The translations under genes were made by a program, and so were the position numbers. A model generated the notes under the pieces. It searched no databases, was not told the DNA's origin, and saw only the letters and a program-made list of their open reading frames with translations. DNA of 64,000 bases from contig NZ_BMRY01000005.1 of assembly GCF_014648875.1 (NCBI RefSeq), forward strand, positions 310,001 to 374,000. The letters are read 5' to 3'. This DNA comes from Streptomyces parvus. GTDB taxonomy: Bacteria > Actinomycetota > Actinomycetes > Streptomycetales > Streptomycetaceae. This document shows, in pieces, positions 48,427-57,269 of the stretch; within the stretch, counting starts at the first letter, position 1, and every line of letters starts with the position of its first letter.

Positions 48427-50919
48427 TCAGCCGATGCGGGTCAGCTTGTCGCCGAAGGCCGCCTCGGGCAGATCGCTCTGCAGCACCACCGGCGCCGTGA
48501 CCTTGCCGGTGCCGGTGCCCACGGTCACCGAGCCGACCTCGGTCCCGGCCTTCGCGGCGTGGTCGATGCCCTTGCCGTTGTCCGTGACCTTGAGCTCGAC
48601 CTTCAGACCGGACCAGCCGACCGCCTTCAGGTTCTTGGTGGCGACCACCGGGGCCTGTCCGCCGAACCCGTTGTCCACGTACCCGACGACGTCGCCCTTC
48701 TTCACGACGGTCGCCGAGGTGGCGGCCTCCTGCGCGTCCTTGATCAGCTTCAGGCTGTTCTGGAGCGACAGCTCCAGGCTGTCGTAGACCCGGCCGGTCC
48801 CCGCCTGCTGACCCATCACCGCTCCGTAGATCCACAGCATCTTGCCGTCGACCTTGGTGTTCGCGGACCAGAGCAGGTTGCCGCCCGCCGGGGTGGAGGA
48901 ACCGGTCTTGATGCCGCTCACGCCCGGCTGGAGCAGGAGATTGTTGTTGTTGTAGATCGTGCCGTCTATGCCCTCGATCTCGACCTGGGGCATGTCCACG
49001 ATCTTCCGGAAGACGTCGTTGCGCATGACGGCCTGCGCCAGCTTCAGCTGGTCGGTGGCCGTGGAGACGGTGGTCTTCTTCAGCCCGCTCGGGTCCGTGT
49101 ACGTCGACCCGCCCATCCCGAGCTCCTCGGCCGCGTCGTTCATCTTGTCGATGAAGGCGTCCTCGGAACCGGCGTCCCAGCGGGCGAGCAGCCGCGCCGC
49201 GTTGTTCCCCGAGGGGATCATCAGCAGTTGGAGCAGCTGGCGCTGGGTGAGCTCCTGCCCCTTGGTCAGCGGGGCCGTCGACTCGTCGGGCCGCTTGGAC
49301 TCGTCCTCGGCCTGCTGGTCGACGGTGATCTTCTCGCCCTCCTCGTCGCCCTTGAGGGGGTGCTCCTGGAGGATCACGTAGGCGGTCATGACCTTCGCGA
49401 CGCTGGCGATCGGGGCCGGCTTCTGCGCACCCTCGGAACCGAGCGACCCGACGCCGTCGACCATCACGGCCGACTGCCCCTGGCCCGGCCAGGACAGCTC
49501 CGTCCCGCCGCCCTCGAAGGTGTACGACGGCTTCGCCGTGAGCTCCAGGGAGGGCTCCGGGAGCGGGCGCATCACCTGCACGATCGCAAAGACGATCAGC
49601 AGGAGGAGCACCAGCGGGGTCCAGATCTTGACCCGTCGGACGGCGGTCCGGACCGGGGTCTCCGGCGGCGGCGGGGTGTTCGTCAGCTCGGCGAGCAGGT
49701 CGAGCGGCGGCTTCGGCGGCAGCGGCTGCTGCCGGGTCCGCTCGGCCGTCGCCCAGGACGGGGCGGCGGCGGAGCCTGCCTCCGGGGTACGCGCGGGCGC
49801 CTCGGGCCCGGCCACGGACCCGGCCGCGGCCTCGGGCTCCGGCTTGCGGGGCGCGGGGGCGGTCCGTACGTCGTCGGAGCGCAGCGGTACGAAGGTGCTC
49901 GTGCGCTCGGCGTCGGCCTCGGGCTTGGTCTCGGCGCCGCCCTCGGGCTTGTCCTGGGACTTGTCCCCGGGCTTGTCCTCGCGGGGCGGGAGCTTCAGCG
50001 CCGTCGTCGCCTGGTCGACCCGGTCGGCCGGCTTGACCGCCTTGAAAATAGCGGTGGGCTGATCGATTCCTCGCAGGTCGGAGGCTTCGTCGGCAGCCGG
50101 CTCGGGGTCGGCGGCGGGGGCCGGGGCGGGCTTGGAGTCGGAGTCCGTTTCGGCATCGGCGTCAGCGGCGGCGTCGGCTTCGGGCGCCTTGTCCGGCTCG
50201 GCTTCGGCTTCGGCGTCGGACGCCTTGTCCGGCTCGGCGCCGGCCTTCGGCTTCTCCGCGGCCTTCGGCTCGGGCTTCGGCTCGTCGTCCTGCTCGGCCT
50301 TCGCCTCCGGCTCGGGATCCGCCTTCGCCGCGGGCTCGGCCTCGGCGGCCTCGGCGGCCTCAGGCTCCTCCGCGTCCTCCGCCTTCGGCTTGTCCTCGGC
50401 CGCGGCGTCGACCCAGGCGGCCACGGCGGCACGCAGCCGGCCGTCCCCGTCCTCTTCCCCGGTCTCCGGCTTCCCGGCCTCCGGCTCGTCCGCCGATCCT
50501 TCGGCGGGGGTCTCCGCGTCCACGTCCGCGTCCGGGCCTGTGCGGCCTTCCGGGGCTCCCGCACCCTCCGAGTCCTCCGAAGGCGCGTCGGCGTCTCCAG
50601 AGGCCGCAGAGGCCGTCACAGGCGCGCTCTCGGGCTCGGCGTCAGGCTCGACGTCGCTCTCCGCCTCCGGCTCACGCCGGGCAGCGTCCTCCGGCAGCCG
50701 GGGGCGGAACACCGCGGTCGCCGTGTCGGACATGGCTCCCGAGTCCGCACCCGTACCCGTGCGCGCGTCCGCACCCTCATCCGTACCGGCGTCAGCGTCC
50801 GCATCCGTGCCCGTGGCCGCGCCGGGGTCACGGAACACGGCGAAGCGCGGGTCCCGTTCCTCCGCAGCCGTCCCCGACGACTTCCGCTGCTCCGTTTTGT
50901 CGGGGGACTCGCCCGCCAC
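48427..50919 (-). CDS. D-alanyl-D-alanine carboxypeptidase (S11) with long disordered N-terminus
   Basis: An 830-aa penicillin-binding protein that trims peptidoglycan pentapeptides. About 425 Ala/Glu/Pro/Asp-rich cytoplasmic residues precede a single membrane helix (WTPLVLLLLIVFAIVQVM). The S11 transpeptidase fold carries SxxK in IASVAKVMTAY (Ser near 506), SGN in MIPSGNNAARL and KTG in SGIKTGSS. Usual S11 enzymes are 380-450 aa, so the N-terminal tail is the oddity. The tail repeats a DxxT-like motif (DTATAVFR, DQPTAIFK, DQATTALK, ERTSTFVP), possible Ser/Thr-kinase targets. GTG 50919 has AGGAGG upstream. Confidence 0.88.
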   Translation of the reverse strand: MAGESPDKTEQRKSSGTAAEERDPRFAVFRDPGAATGTDADADAGTDEGADARTGTGADSGAMSDTATAVFRPRLPEDAARREPEAESDVEPDAEPESAPVTASAASGDADAPSEDSEGAGAPEGRTGPDADVDAETPAEGSADEPEAGKPETGEEDGDGRLRAAVAAWVDAAAEDKPKAEDAEEPEAAEAAEAEPAAKADPEPEAKAEQDDEPKPEPKAAEKPKAGAEPDKASDAEAEAEPDKAPEADAAADADAETDSDSKPAPAPAADPEPAADEASDLRGIDQPTAIFKAVKPADRVDQATTALKLPPREDKPGDKSQDKPEGGAETKPEADAERTSTFVPLRSDDVRTAPAPRKPEPEAAAGSVAGPEAPARTPEAGSAAAPSWATAERTRQQPLPPKPPLDLLAELTNTPPPPETPVRTAVRRVKIWTPLVLLLLIVFAIVQVMRPLPEPSLELTAKPSYTFEGGGTELSWPGQGQSAVMVDGVGSLGSEGAQKPAPIASVAKVMTAYVILQEHPLKGDEEGEKITVDQQAEDESKRPDESTAPLTKGQELTQRQLLQLLMIPSGNNAARLLARWDAGSEDAFIDKMNDAAEELGMGGSTYTDPSGLKKTTVSTATDQLKLAQAVMRNDVFRKIVDMPQVEIEGIDGTIYNNNNLLLQPGVSGIKTGSSTPAGGNLLWSANTKVDGKMLWIYGAVMGQQAGTGRVYDSLELSLQNSLKLIKDAQEAATSATVVKKGDVVGYVDNGFGGQAPVVATKNLKAVGWSGLKVELKVTDNGKGIDHAAKAGTEVGSVTVGTGTGKVTAPVVLQSDLPEAAFGDKLTRIG

Positions 50920-51111
50920 CGATGCCTCCTCATGCGCTGCGGGGCCACCCCGCGCTGTCCGAACCATCAACCAGTGTCCCGTGTGAACCCCTGGCCGAGC
51001 TGCTAGACGAGAACGACATACCTACTGGTTCCCGCACAAAGCGACCAGGCGCTCTCGACAGATGAATGTGAGAGGGGTCACCCTGTCAGACATCCACGCG
51101 GGGAGGCATGG

Positions 51112-51831
51112 ATGGGCAGGAGCCGCAGAACAATCCCGGAGGAGCTTCTGTTGCTCGCTCTGGACCCGACCACGGGTACCACAGCGCAGCCGCAGTCGCT
51201 CGACCTCGGCCTGGCCGGGGCACAGCTAGTGGAGCTGGCTCTGGCAGGACGGATAGCCCCTGACGGGGATCGTATCGCCGTGGTGATGCCACGGCCGACA
51301 GGAGATCCGACTCTGGACTCCGCACTGGAGCTGCTGCGCCGTCGTGGCAGCCCGGTCCGGGCGGTCCACTGGATCGGCGGGCCCCGGCTGGGGCTGCGTC
51401 AGATCTATCTCGCCCATCTGGAGCGGTGCGGCATGGTTCATGCCGTGGCGGGCCAGATGTGCGGGGTGCTGCCGACGACTCGCTACCAGGCGACGGACAC
51501 GGCGATCAGCCGGGACATCAGGAACCGGCTGGACACGGCGATCCGCACCGGCGTACCGCCGGACCCGCGGACCGCGGCGCTCGCCGCGCTGGCCCACGCG
51601 GTCGGACTCGGCAAGCACCTGTACCCCGGGAACGAGGGGCGCTCGTCGCGCTCCCGGCTCCGGGACCTGATCAGGCACGACCCGATGGGCGGACTCGTGG
51701 CGCACGCCGTGATGGACGTCCAGAACGGAGTGGCGGTCCAGCCACGCCGTTCGCAGCAGGCAGCGGGCGTTCCGTTGCAGCCGCAAGCACAGGCCCGGCG
51801 CGGGAGCATGGCGCACACCGCCGCGAGCTGA
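51112..51831 (+). CDS. GPP34 (GOLPH3/Vps74-like) family protein
   Basis: A 239-aa protein of the Golgi phosphoprotein 3 family: RRTIPEELLLLALDPTTG, LDLGLAGAQLVELALAGRIA, a central RRRGSPVRAVHWIGGP and C-terminal PDPRTAALAALAHAVGLGKH. Eukaryotic members bind phosphatidylinositol-4-phosphate; actinobacterial ones are mostly uncharacterised and expected at the membrane face. The ATG at 51112 has GGGAGG 5 bases upstream; ATG at 51108 is out of frame. It stands alone between the carboxypeptidase promoter and a strong terminator. Confidence 0.85.
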   Translation: MGRSRRTIPEELLLLALDPTTGTTAQPQSLDLGLAGAQLVELALAGRIAPDGDRIAVVMPRPTGDPTLDSALELLRRRGSPVRAVHWIGGPRLGLRQIYLAHLERCGMVHAVAGQMCGVLPTTRYQATDTAISRDIRNRLDTAIRTGVPPDPRTAALAALAHAVGLGKHLYPGNEGRSSRSRLRDLIRHDPMGGLVAHAVMDVQNGVAVQPRRSQQAAGVPLQPQAQARRGSMAHTAAS

Positions 51832-51937
51832 CCGCACGGACCTGGCGCACCAGCGCGCCGCGAGAGAACGCACCGCGAGAACAGCACACCGCCGTACCGT
51901 CGTCAGTCGTCACCGACCCGGTCCGGGAGCCGCACCA

Positions 51938-51981
51938 CGCACGGGGCAGCCGGTAGTCACCACCACCGGCTGCCCCGTGCG
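51938..51981. terminator. Strong 17-bp stem-loop terminator
   Basis: CGCACGGGGCAGCCGGT (51938-51954) and ACCGGCTGCCCCGTGCG (51965-51981) are exact reverse complements with a 10-base loop, about 105 bases after the GPP34 stop. Confidence 0.8.
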
Positions 51982-52118
51982 CTTGCGCGCCGCCCCGCGC
52001 ACCGATGCGTGCGCCCCCGTGCTCCGCTTGTGGCCGTTTCCCAGCGCGGCCGGGGCAAGGGGTGGCAATCTGCTGAGCAGTAGATACGCACAGCTACATA
52101 GCCGGAGGTGCCGTTCCC

Positions 52119-52976
52119 GTGCCGTCCAACGTCAATCCCACTGTCAGGCGACGCAGGTTGGGCCAGGAATTGCGCCGCCTGCGCGAACTCAAAGGCATGA
52201 CGGCCGAGGAAGTGGCTGAGCGGCTGCTGGTCTCGCAGTCGAAGATCAGCCGCCTGGAGAACGGCCGCCGTTCCATCAGCCAGCGCGATGTGCGTGATCT
52301 CTGCGGGGTGTACGAGGTCGAGGACGTCCGCATCGTCGACTCGCTGATGCAGATGGCGAAGGATTCGCGCCAGCAGGGCTGGTGGCACGCCTTCGGCGAC
52401 ATTCCGTACAGCGTCTACATCGGTCTGGAGACCGACGCGGAGTCGCTGCGGGTGTACGAACCCCAGATGGTCCCGGGGCTGCTCCAGACCCGGGCGTACG
52501 CCGAGGCGCTGATCAGCGGCGCGCTGCCGGAGGCCCCGCCGTCGGACATCGAGAAGCGCGTCAACGTACGGTCGCGGCGGCAGGACCGGGTCAACGCGCC
52601 GGAGAATCCGCTGCGGCTGTGGGCCGTGATCGACGAGTCCGCGCTGCGCCGGGTGGTCGGCGACAAGCAGGTGATGATCGACCAGCTGGAACACCTCGTC
52701 GAGCAGTCGCATCTGCCGCATGTCACCGTGCAGGTCCTGCCGTTCGAGATGGGCGCGCATCCGGGCATCAACGGCCAGTACGCGATCCTGGAGTTCCCGG
52801 ACGCCGCGGACTCCAGCGTCGTCTACATCGAGGGCGTCACCAGCGATCTCTATCTGGAGAAGGCGAACGACGTGCAGCGCTACAGCGTGATGTACGAGCA
52901 TCTGCGGGCGCAGGCGCTGAACGTGGAGCAGACCCGGGAGTTCATCAGCAGGATCGCCAAGTCGTACACCAGCTGA
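52119..52976 (+). CDS. XRE family regulator with DUF5753 (pair 1)
   Basis: A 285-aa regulator: XRE helix-turn-helix RLGQELRRLRELKGMTAEEV, then ERLLVSQSKISRLENGRR, followed by the DUF5753 domain (MVPGLLQTRAYAEALISGAL, RLWAVIDESALRRVVGD, LPHVTVQVLPFEMGAHPGIN). Such proteins act with DUF397 partners in Streptomyces development and antibiotic control. The GTG at 52119 has GGAGGT 9 bases upstream. CTGCTGAGCAG at 52070-52080 upstream is a possible self-operator. The DUF397 gene follows after 189 bases. Confidence 0.87.
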   Translation: MPSNVNPTVRRRRLGQELRRLRELKGMTAEEVAERLLVSQSKISRLENGRRSISQRDVRDLCGVYEVEDVRIVDSLMQMAKDSRQQGWWHAFGDIPYSVYIGLETDAESLRVYEPQMVPGLLQTRAYAEALISGALPEAPPSDIEKRVNVRSRRQDRVNAPENPLRLWAVIDESALRRVVGDKQVMIDQLEHLVEQSHLPHVTVQVLPFEMGAHPGINGQYAILEFPDAADSSVVYIEGVTSDLYLEKANDVQRYSVMYEHLRAQALNVEQTREFISRIAKSYTS

Positions 52977-53165
52977 ATCCGGACAGTGGAGTGAGCGGCG
53001 GCGGGATGGTACACCGTCGCCCACTCACAGCAGAAGATCTACCGAGGAAAGACCATCCGGTCGAGTGAACGGCCATCTCATGGACGAGGCTTGGCGAGTA
53101 GCGTCGATCACGCCAATCGGAATCAGGTTGGTGCGACTCCCCCAACTCTCTGAACCGGAGTGAAC

Positions 53166-53372
53166 ATGGCAATTCTTCAGGGTGCTACGGACCAGTGGAC
53201 GAAGTCGTCGTACTCCGGCGGCAACGGCGCGTGCGTCGAGGTCAAGTCCCCGGTCGCTCTGTCCATCGCCGTACGCGACTCGAAGGCCCCCGAGGGCCCC
53301 TCGCTCACCTTCGTCCCCGGTGCGTGGAACACGTTCGTGCGCGATGTCGCCACGGGCTCGATCAACGCCTGA
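53166..53372 (+). CDS. DUF397 small regulator partner (pair 1)
   Basis: A 68-aa DUF397 protein (QWTKSSYSGGNGACVEVKSP, then SIAVRDSKAPEGPSLTF). Family members are thought to bind or modulate the neighbouring XRE/DUF5753 protein. The ATG at 53166 has GGAG 6 bases upstream; a GTG two codons earlier is possible. It is separated from the XRE gene by 189 bases and probably has its own promoter. Confidence 0.87.
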   Translation: MAILQGATDQWTKSSYSGGNGACVEVKSPVALSIAVRDSKAPEGPSLTFVPGAWNTFVRDVATGSINA

Positions 53373-53440
53373 CCGGCCGGCAGCGTTCACGTACCACCGT
53401 TCACGCAGCACCGTTCGCAGCACACAGCACCACCTGATGG

Positions 53441-53481
53441 AGCCCTCTCGACCGGTTCGCCGTCCTGGCCGAGGGGGCTCG
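53441..53481 (+). terminator. Stem-loop after the DUF397 gene
   Basis: GAGCCCTCTCG (53441-53451) pairs with CGAGGGGGCTC (53471-53481) using one G-U pair. It lies between the convergent DUF397 gene and the gene ending at 53496. Confidence 0.55.
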
Positions 53482-53495
53482 GCATGTATCCGGTG

Positions 53496-54383
53496 TCACC
53501 GCAGCCGGTCGACGTAGCGGTCCGTCCCCGGCACGGTCGGCACGAACGGGGCGACCAGCTCGACCCGCCCTGAACCGGCCTCCGCGACCGCCGCGTCGAG
53601 GCCGGTGAAGTGCTCGTCCCAGCAGGTCCGCGGGTCCTCCTGGAGGAACCACAGCAGCGTCAGCCGGGTGTCGACCCCCTCGACCTGCTTCACATACGTC
53701 ATCCGGTCACCGGGCAGAGGCGTCGGCCGGAACACCGTGACCATCGCCGCGGGCGACCCCTTCAGCCGCTTCGGGAGATGGCGTGAACGCAGCCATTCCA
53801 GCAACTCCGCCCGCTGCCCAGGCCCTTCGGCGTCGATAACCTGGAGGACGAGGCCCGCGTAGGGGTGGTCGAGGGCGTGGAAGTCCCGGGGTCCGGCGGC
53901 CCCGTCGCGGTAGACGGTGGCCTCGTGGTCCTGGAACGCGGTGAAGACGTGGGTCCGGTCCTGGTAGACCCGGCCGTCCCGGTTGAGCCGCTTGTTGATG
54001 GCGACGGTCCACTTCATGTGTTCGTCGTAGCGCCCCTCGGTCACCCAGTACGTCGACAGATAGCACCCCGTGCCGACGGGCCGGGCCACCGCGGACTTCT
54101 CCGGGTAGCGCAGCTCCTGGAGGTCCTTGGTGGCCACCCAGCGGCGTCCGGCGAACATCCACGGCATGGCGGTTGCGCCCGCGTAGTAGTGGTCGTCCTC
54201 GTACCAGCGGTTGTACGCGTACTCATGGCCCGGATGCGGTTCGACCAGGGTGATCAGCGCGTGCCCGGGGCGGACCCCGTACGGCCCGGTCCCCGCCAGT
54301 TCCGCGTACCGCTCGCTCCCCGTTCCGGCAGGCCCCTCCCCCGTTCCGGCGGGCCGCCTCCCCGTTCCGGCGTCTTCGGTCAT
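53496..54383 (-). CDS. Hypothetical dimeric alpha/beta-barrel-like protein
   Basis: A 295-aa protein of no known function. HALITLVEPHPGHEYAYNRW and YEDDHYYAGATAMPWMFAGR followed by VATKDLQELRYPEKS resemble the ferredoxin-like (EthD/ABM-type) fold. A second similar half (HPYAGLVLQVIDAEGPGQRA, TYVKQVEGVDTRLTLLWFLQ) suggests duplication. It diverges from an SDR oxidoreductase across a shared palindrome, so the two probably act in one catabolic or modification pathway. ATG 54383 has AAGGGAG upstream. The N-terminal GTG-rich linker is low complexity. Confidence 0.6.
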   Translation of the reverse strand: MTEDAGTGRRPAGTGEGPAGTGSERYAELAGTGPYGVRPGHALITLVEPHPGHEYAYNRWYEDDHYYAGATAMPWMFAGRRWVATKDLQELRYPEKSAVARPVGTGCYLSTYWVTEGRYDEHMKWTVAINKRLNRDGRVYQDRTHVFTAFQDHEATVYRDGAAGPRDFHALDHPYAGLVLQVIDAEGPGQRAELLEWLRSRHLPKRLKGSPAAMVTVFRPTPLPGDRMTYVKQVEGVDTRLTLLWFLQEDPRTCWDEHFTGLDAAVAEAGSGRVELVAPFVPTVPGTDRYVDRLR

Positions 54384-54426
54384 CGGGACTCCCTTCCCCT
54401 TCCATCGGATACCGGCCCCCTCTACC

Positions 54427-54441
54427 CTGACGGACCGTCAG
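54427..54441. promoter_or_regulatory. TetR-type operator CTGACGG-A-CCGTCAG
   Basis: A perfect 15-bp palindrome 44 bases from the leftward start and 27 bases from the SDR start. TGACGGNCCGTCA-like sites are bound by TetR regulators of lipid or aromatic catabolism in actinobacteria. No TetR gene is adjacent, so the regulator must be encoded elsewhere. Confidence 0.65.
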
Positions 54442-54468
54442 ATGAACTGCCAGAGCCGGGAGGCGCCG

Positions 54469-55251
54469 ATGTTGCTCGCGGGGAAGACCGTCATCGTCTC
54501 GGGCGTCGGGCCGGGGCTCGGGCACCGGGTCGCGGAGGCCGTCGTCCGGGACGGCGGACGTGTGGTGCTCGGGGCGCGTACGGCGGCGAATCTGGCCAGG
54601 TCGGCGGCCGAGATCGACCCGGAAGGCGGCAGTACGGCCTTCGCACCCACCGACATCACGGACGAGGCGCAGTGCGAGGCGCTGGCCGCGCTGGCGGTGG
54701 AGCGGTTCGGGAGGATCGACGCGGTGGTCCATGTCGCCGCCTGGGACAGCTACTTCGGCGGGCTCCAGGACGCGGACTTCGCCACCTGGCAGTCGGTCAT
54801 CGACGTGAACCTGCTGGGGACGCTGCGGATGACCCGGGCCTGTCTGCCCGCGCTCAAGGAGCGGGGCGGCTCGGTGGTGGTGATCGGCACGCAGTCCGCG
54901 GTGGCCGCGCCCTCCCAGGTGCGGCAGGCTGCGTACGCGGCATCCAAGGGTGCGCTCACCTCGGCGGTGTACTCGCTGGCGCAGGAGCTGGGCCCGGACC
55001 GGATCCGGGTCAACACGGTACTGCCGGGCTGGATGTGGGGGCCGCCGGTGCAGGCGTACGTCCGGTTCACCGCGGACTCCGAGGGCGTACCGGAGTCCGA
55101 GGTGCTGGCCCGGCTCACCAAGCGGATGGCGCTGCCCGAGCCGGCCACGGACGGGGACGTGGCGGAGGCTGTCGTCTTCATGGCCTCCGACCGGGCCCGG
55201 GCGATCACCGGCCAGTCGCTGCTGGTCAACGCGGGTGAGCTGATGCGCTGA
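54469..55251 (+). CDS. Short-chain dehydrogenase/reductase (SDR)
   Basis: A 260-aa classical SDR: cofactor motif VSGVGPGLGHRVAEAVV, the NNAG position changed to HVAAWDSYFGG, catalytic Ser in VVIGTQSAVAA, and YAASK. The C-terminal RIRVNTVLPGWMWGPPVQ and ITGQSLLVNAGEL are typical of family members with an authentic NAD(P) fold. The ATG at 54469 has GGGAGG 5 bases upstream. It is divergent from the barrel-like protein and controlled, by inference, through the palindrome at 54427-54441. Substrate unknown. Confidence 0.87.
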   Translation: MLLAGKTVIVSGVGPGLGHRVAEAVVRDGGRVVLGARTAANLARSAAEIDPEGGSTAFAPTDITDEAQCEALAALAVERFGRIDAVVHVAAWDSYFGGLQDADFATWQSVIDVNLLGTLRMTRACLPALKERGGSVVVIGTQSAVAAPSQVRQAAYAASKGALTSAVYSLAQELGPDRIRVNTVLPGWMWGPPVQAYVRFTADSEGVPESEVLARLTKRMALPEPATDGDVAEAVVFMASDRARAITGQSLLVNAGELMR

Positions 55252-55307
55252 CGGACCCGCATCCCCATCCGTATCCGTACACGCGGCACCCTCCCTCTCG
55301 ACTTCTC

Positions 55308-55337
55308 GGCCGCACGGGACCCGCATCCCGTGCGGCC
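55308..55337. terminator. Terminator after the SDR gene
   Basis: GGCCGCACGGGA (55308-55319) and TCCCGTGCGGCC (55326-55337) form a 12-bp perfect stem with a 6-base loop. The following 55338-55623 holds the promoter region of the symporter, with an AACAAG/CTTGTT inverted repeat near 55450 and no gene. Confidence 0.8.
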
Positions 55338-55623
55338 TTCGCGCGCTCTCGTGCGCTCCTGACGTTCTCTGCACAGCCTGACGAAGTGCCCGCTCATCGT
55401 GTGGCCGCCGTCACGTTCACGACAACGCCTCACAAGGTCAAGAACAAGTAAAATCGTTCGCCTTGTTGATTCACGTTCACATCTATGACCAATGGCGGCC
55501 TTGACCGTGACCCCTCGCAGGGGGTTCAATCCCCGAAGTCCCCGCTCCCGCACGGGGACGCCGCTGAACGGCCGTACCGGCGAAGTGCGTACCCGTTCAC
55601 AAGGCGGACCCCTGGAGGGGGAC

Positions 55624-57207
55624 ATGAACAGTCTCGACTGGGCTGTACTCATCGGCTACTTCGGCGTGATGGTCGCGATCGGACTCTGGTCGCACAAGCG
55701 CGTCGACAACGTCAGCGACTTCTTCACGGCCGGCGGCAAGATGCCGTGGTGGCTGTCGGGCATCTCGCACCACATGTCCGGCTACAGCGCGGTGATGTTC
55801 ACCGGCTACGCCGGCATCGCGTACCAGTACGGGGTCACGTCCTTCGTGACCTGGTCGCTGCCGATCGCCATCGGCATCTTCATCGGCGCGAAGCTCTTCG
55901 CGCCCCGGCTGAACCGGCTGCGCTCACGGCTCCGGGTCGCCTCGCCGCTGGAGTACCTCAAGAACCGCTACGACATCCGGACCCAACAGGCGCTCGCCTG
56001 GTCGGGATTGCTGCTGAAGATCGTGGACGTCGGAGCCAAGTGGGCTGCCATCGCCACCCTGTTGTCCGTCTTCACCGGCCTGTCCATCTCCCAGGGCATC
56101 CTGATCACCGGGGTCGTCACCGGGATCTACTGCACGGTCGGCGGTCTGTGGGCGGACGCGCTCACCGAACTGGGCCAGTTCATCATCCAGTTGTTCGCCG
56201 GACTGGCGATGCTCTTCGCCGTGATGAGCGAGCTCGACGGCTTCTCCACCCTGTGGACGGTCTGGGACAAGCTCCCCGACGGGCACGCGGAGCCGACCGC
56301 CGGACCGTACACGGTGACCTTCCTGCTGGCGTTCCTCTTCATCAAGACCTTCGAGTACAACGGCGGCATGTGGAACCAGGCCCAGCGGTACATGGCGACC
56401 GACTCCGCCGCCTCCGCGACCCGTTCGGCGCGGCTCTCGGCGGTGCTGTGGTTCGTCTGGCCGCTGGTCCTGTTCTTCCCGATGTGGTGCGCGCCGCTGC
56501 TGGTCGACGCGCAGAAGCCGGACGCCTCGGACAGCTACGCCCTGATGACCGAACAGCTGCTTCCGCACGGGCTGTTGGGCCTGGTCATCGTCGGCTTCTT
56601 CTCCCACACGATGGCCATGTGCTCGTCGGACGCCAACGCCATCGCCGCCGTCTTCACCCGGGACATCGCCCCGGTCCTCTCGAAGGCGGCGCGCGGCTGG
56701 AGCGAGCGGGCCGGGCTGATCGCGGCCCGCTGGACCACGGTGGCCTTCCTGGCGCTCTCCATGGCCATCGCGACCCAGGTCAACTCGCCGACCTTCAAGG
56801 ACATCATCACCGTCGTGATCAAGTGGGTCGCCGGACTGATGGGCCCGATCGCGATCCCGTTCATGCTGGGCCTGCTGCGCCCGTTCCGGAAGTCCGGTCC
56901 GACGGCGGCGCTGGTCAGCTGGGCGGCGGGGCTGATCGCGTTCTGGCTGGTCAACTACCCGGTCAACTGGGCGGTCGAGGGCGGGGTGCCGCTCCAGTAC
57001 CAGGTGTCCGTACCGCTGGCGGTCTCGCTCGTGCTGTACGTGCTGATCGGCTTCGTGAAGCCGGAGGACACCCCGGAGCGGGACGCGGTCCTGGCCCGGA
57101 TCAACGAGGGTGAAGGGGACGAGGACGGCGGAGGCGGTACGGGGGCGTCCGCGGCCGTCCCCGCCCAGGACGGCGGCCCGACCCCCGCGCCTCAGCCGCG
57201 CGGATGA
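55624..57207 (+). CDS. Sodium:solute symporter (SSS family)
   Basis: A 527-aa membrane protein with about 13 helices importing an unknown solute with Na+. Family hallmarks are DFFTAGGKMPWWLSGISHHM, SGYSAVMFTGYAGIAYQYGV near the N terminus and the SSS-type FSHTMAMCSSDANAIAAVFT in the second half (sodium-site Ser/Thr). The acidic, Gly/Pro-rich tail is cytoplasmic. The ATG at 55624 has GGAGGGGG immediately upstream; a longer frame is open to 55492 but has no ribosome site. Convergent with the ADP-ribosylglycohydrolase-like gene. Confidence 0.87.
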   Translation: MNSLDWAVLIGYFGVMVAIGLWSHKRVDNVSDFFTAGGKMPWWLSGISHHMSGYSAVMFTGYAGIAYQYGVTSFVTWSLPIAIGIFIGAKLFAPRLNRLRSRLRVASPLEYLKNRYDIRTQQALAWSGLLLKIVDVGAKWAAIATLLSVFTGLSISQGILITGVVTGIYCTVGGLWADALTELGQFIIQLFAGLAMLFAVMSELDGFSTLWTVWDKLPDGHAEPTAGPYTVTFLLAFLFIKTFEYNGGMWNQAQRYMATDSAASATRSARLSAVLWFVWPLVLFFPMWCAPLLVDAQKPDASDSYALMTEQLLPHGLLGLVIVGFFSHTMAMCSSDANAIAAVFTRDIAPVLSKAARGWSERAGLIAARWTTVAFLALSMAIATQVNSPTFKDIITVVIKWVAGLMGPIAIPFMLGLLRPFRKSGPTAALVSWAAGLIAFWLVNYPVNWAVEGGVPLQYQVSVPLAVSLVLYVLIGFVKPEDTPERDAVLARINEGEGDEDGGGGTGASAAVPAQDGGPTPAPQPRG

Positions 57208-57269
57208 CCCCGGCCCCGCCCCTCAGCCGCGCGGATGGACCCGACGCCCCGCCCCTCAGCCGCGCGGGT
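57191..57269. repeat. Three copies of CTCAGCCGCGCGG spanning two convergent stop codons
   Basis: Copies at 57191, 57222 and 57255. Copy 1 encodes the last residues (PQPRG-stop) of the symporter and copy 3, read on the other strand, encodes the last residues (PRG-stop) of the convergent gene. Copy 2 lies in between and is extended by CCCCGCCC shared with copy 3. A duplication of a 3' end appears to have supplied the other gene's terminus. Confidence 0.8.
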
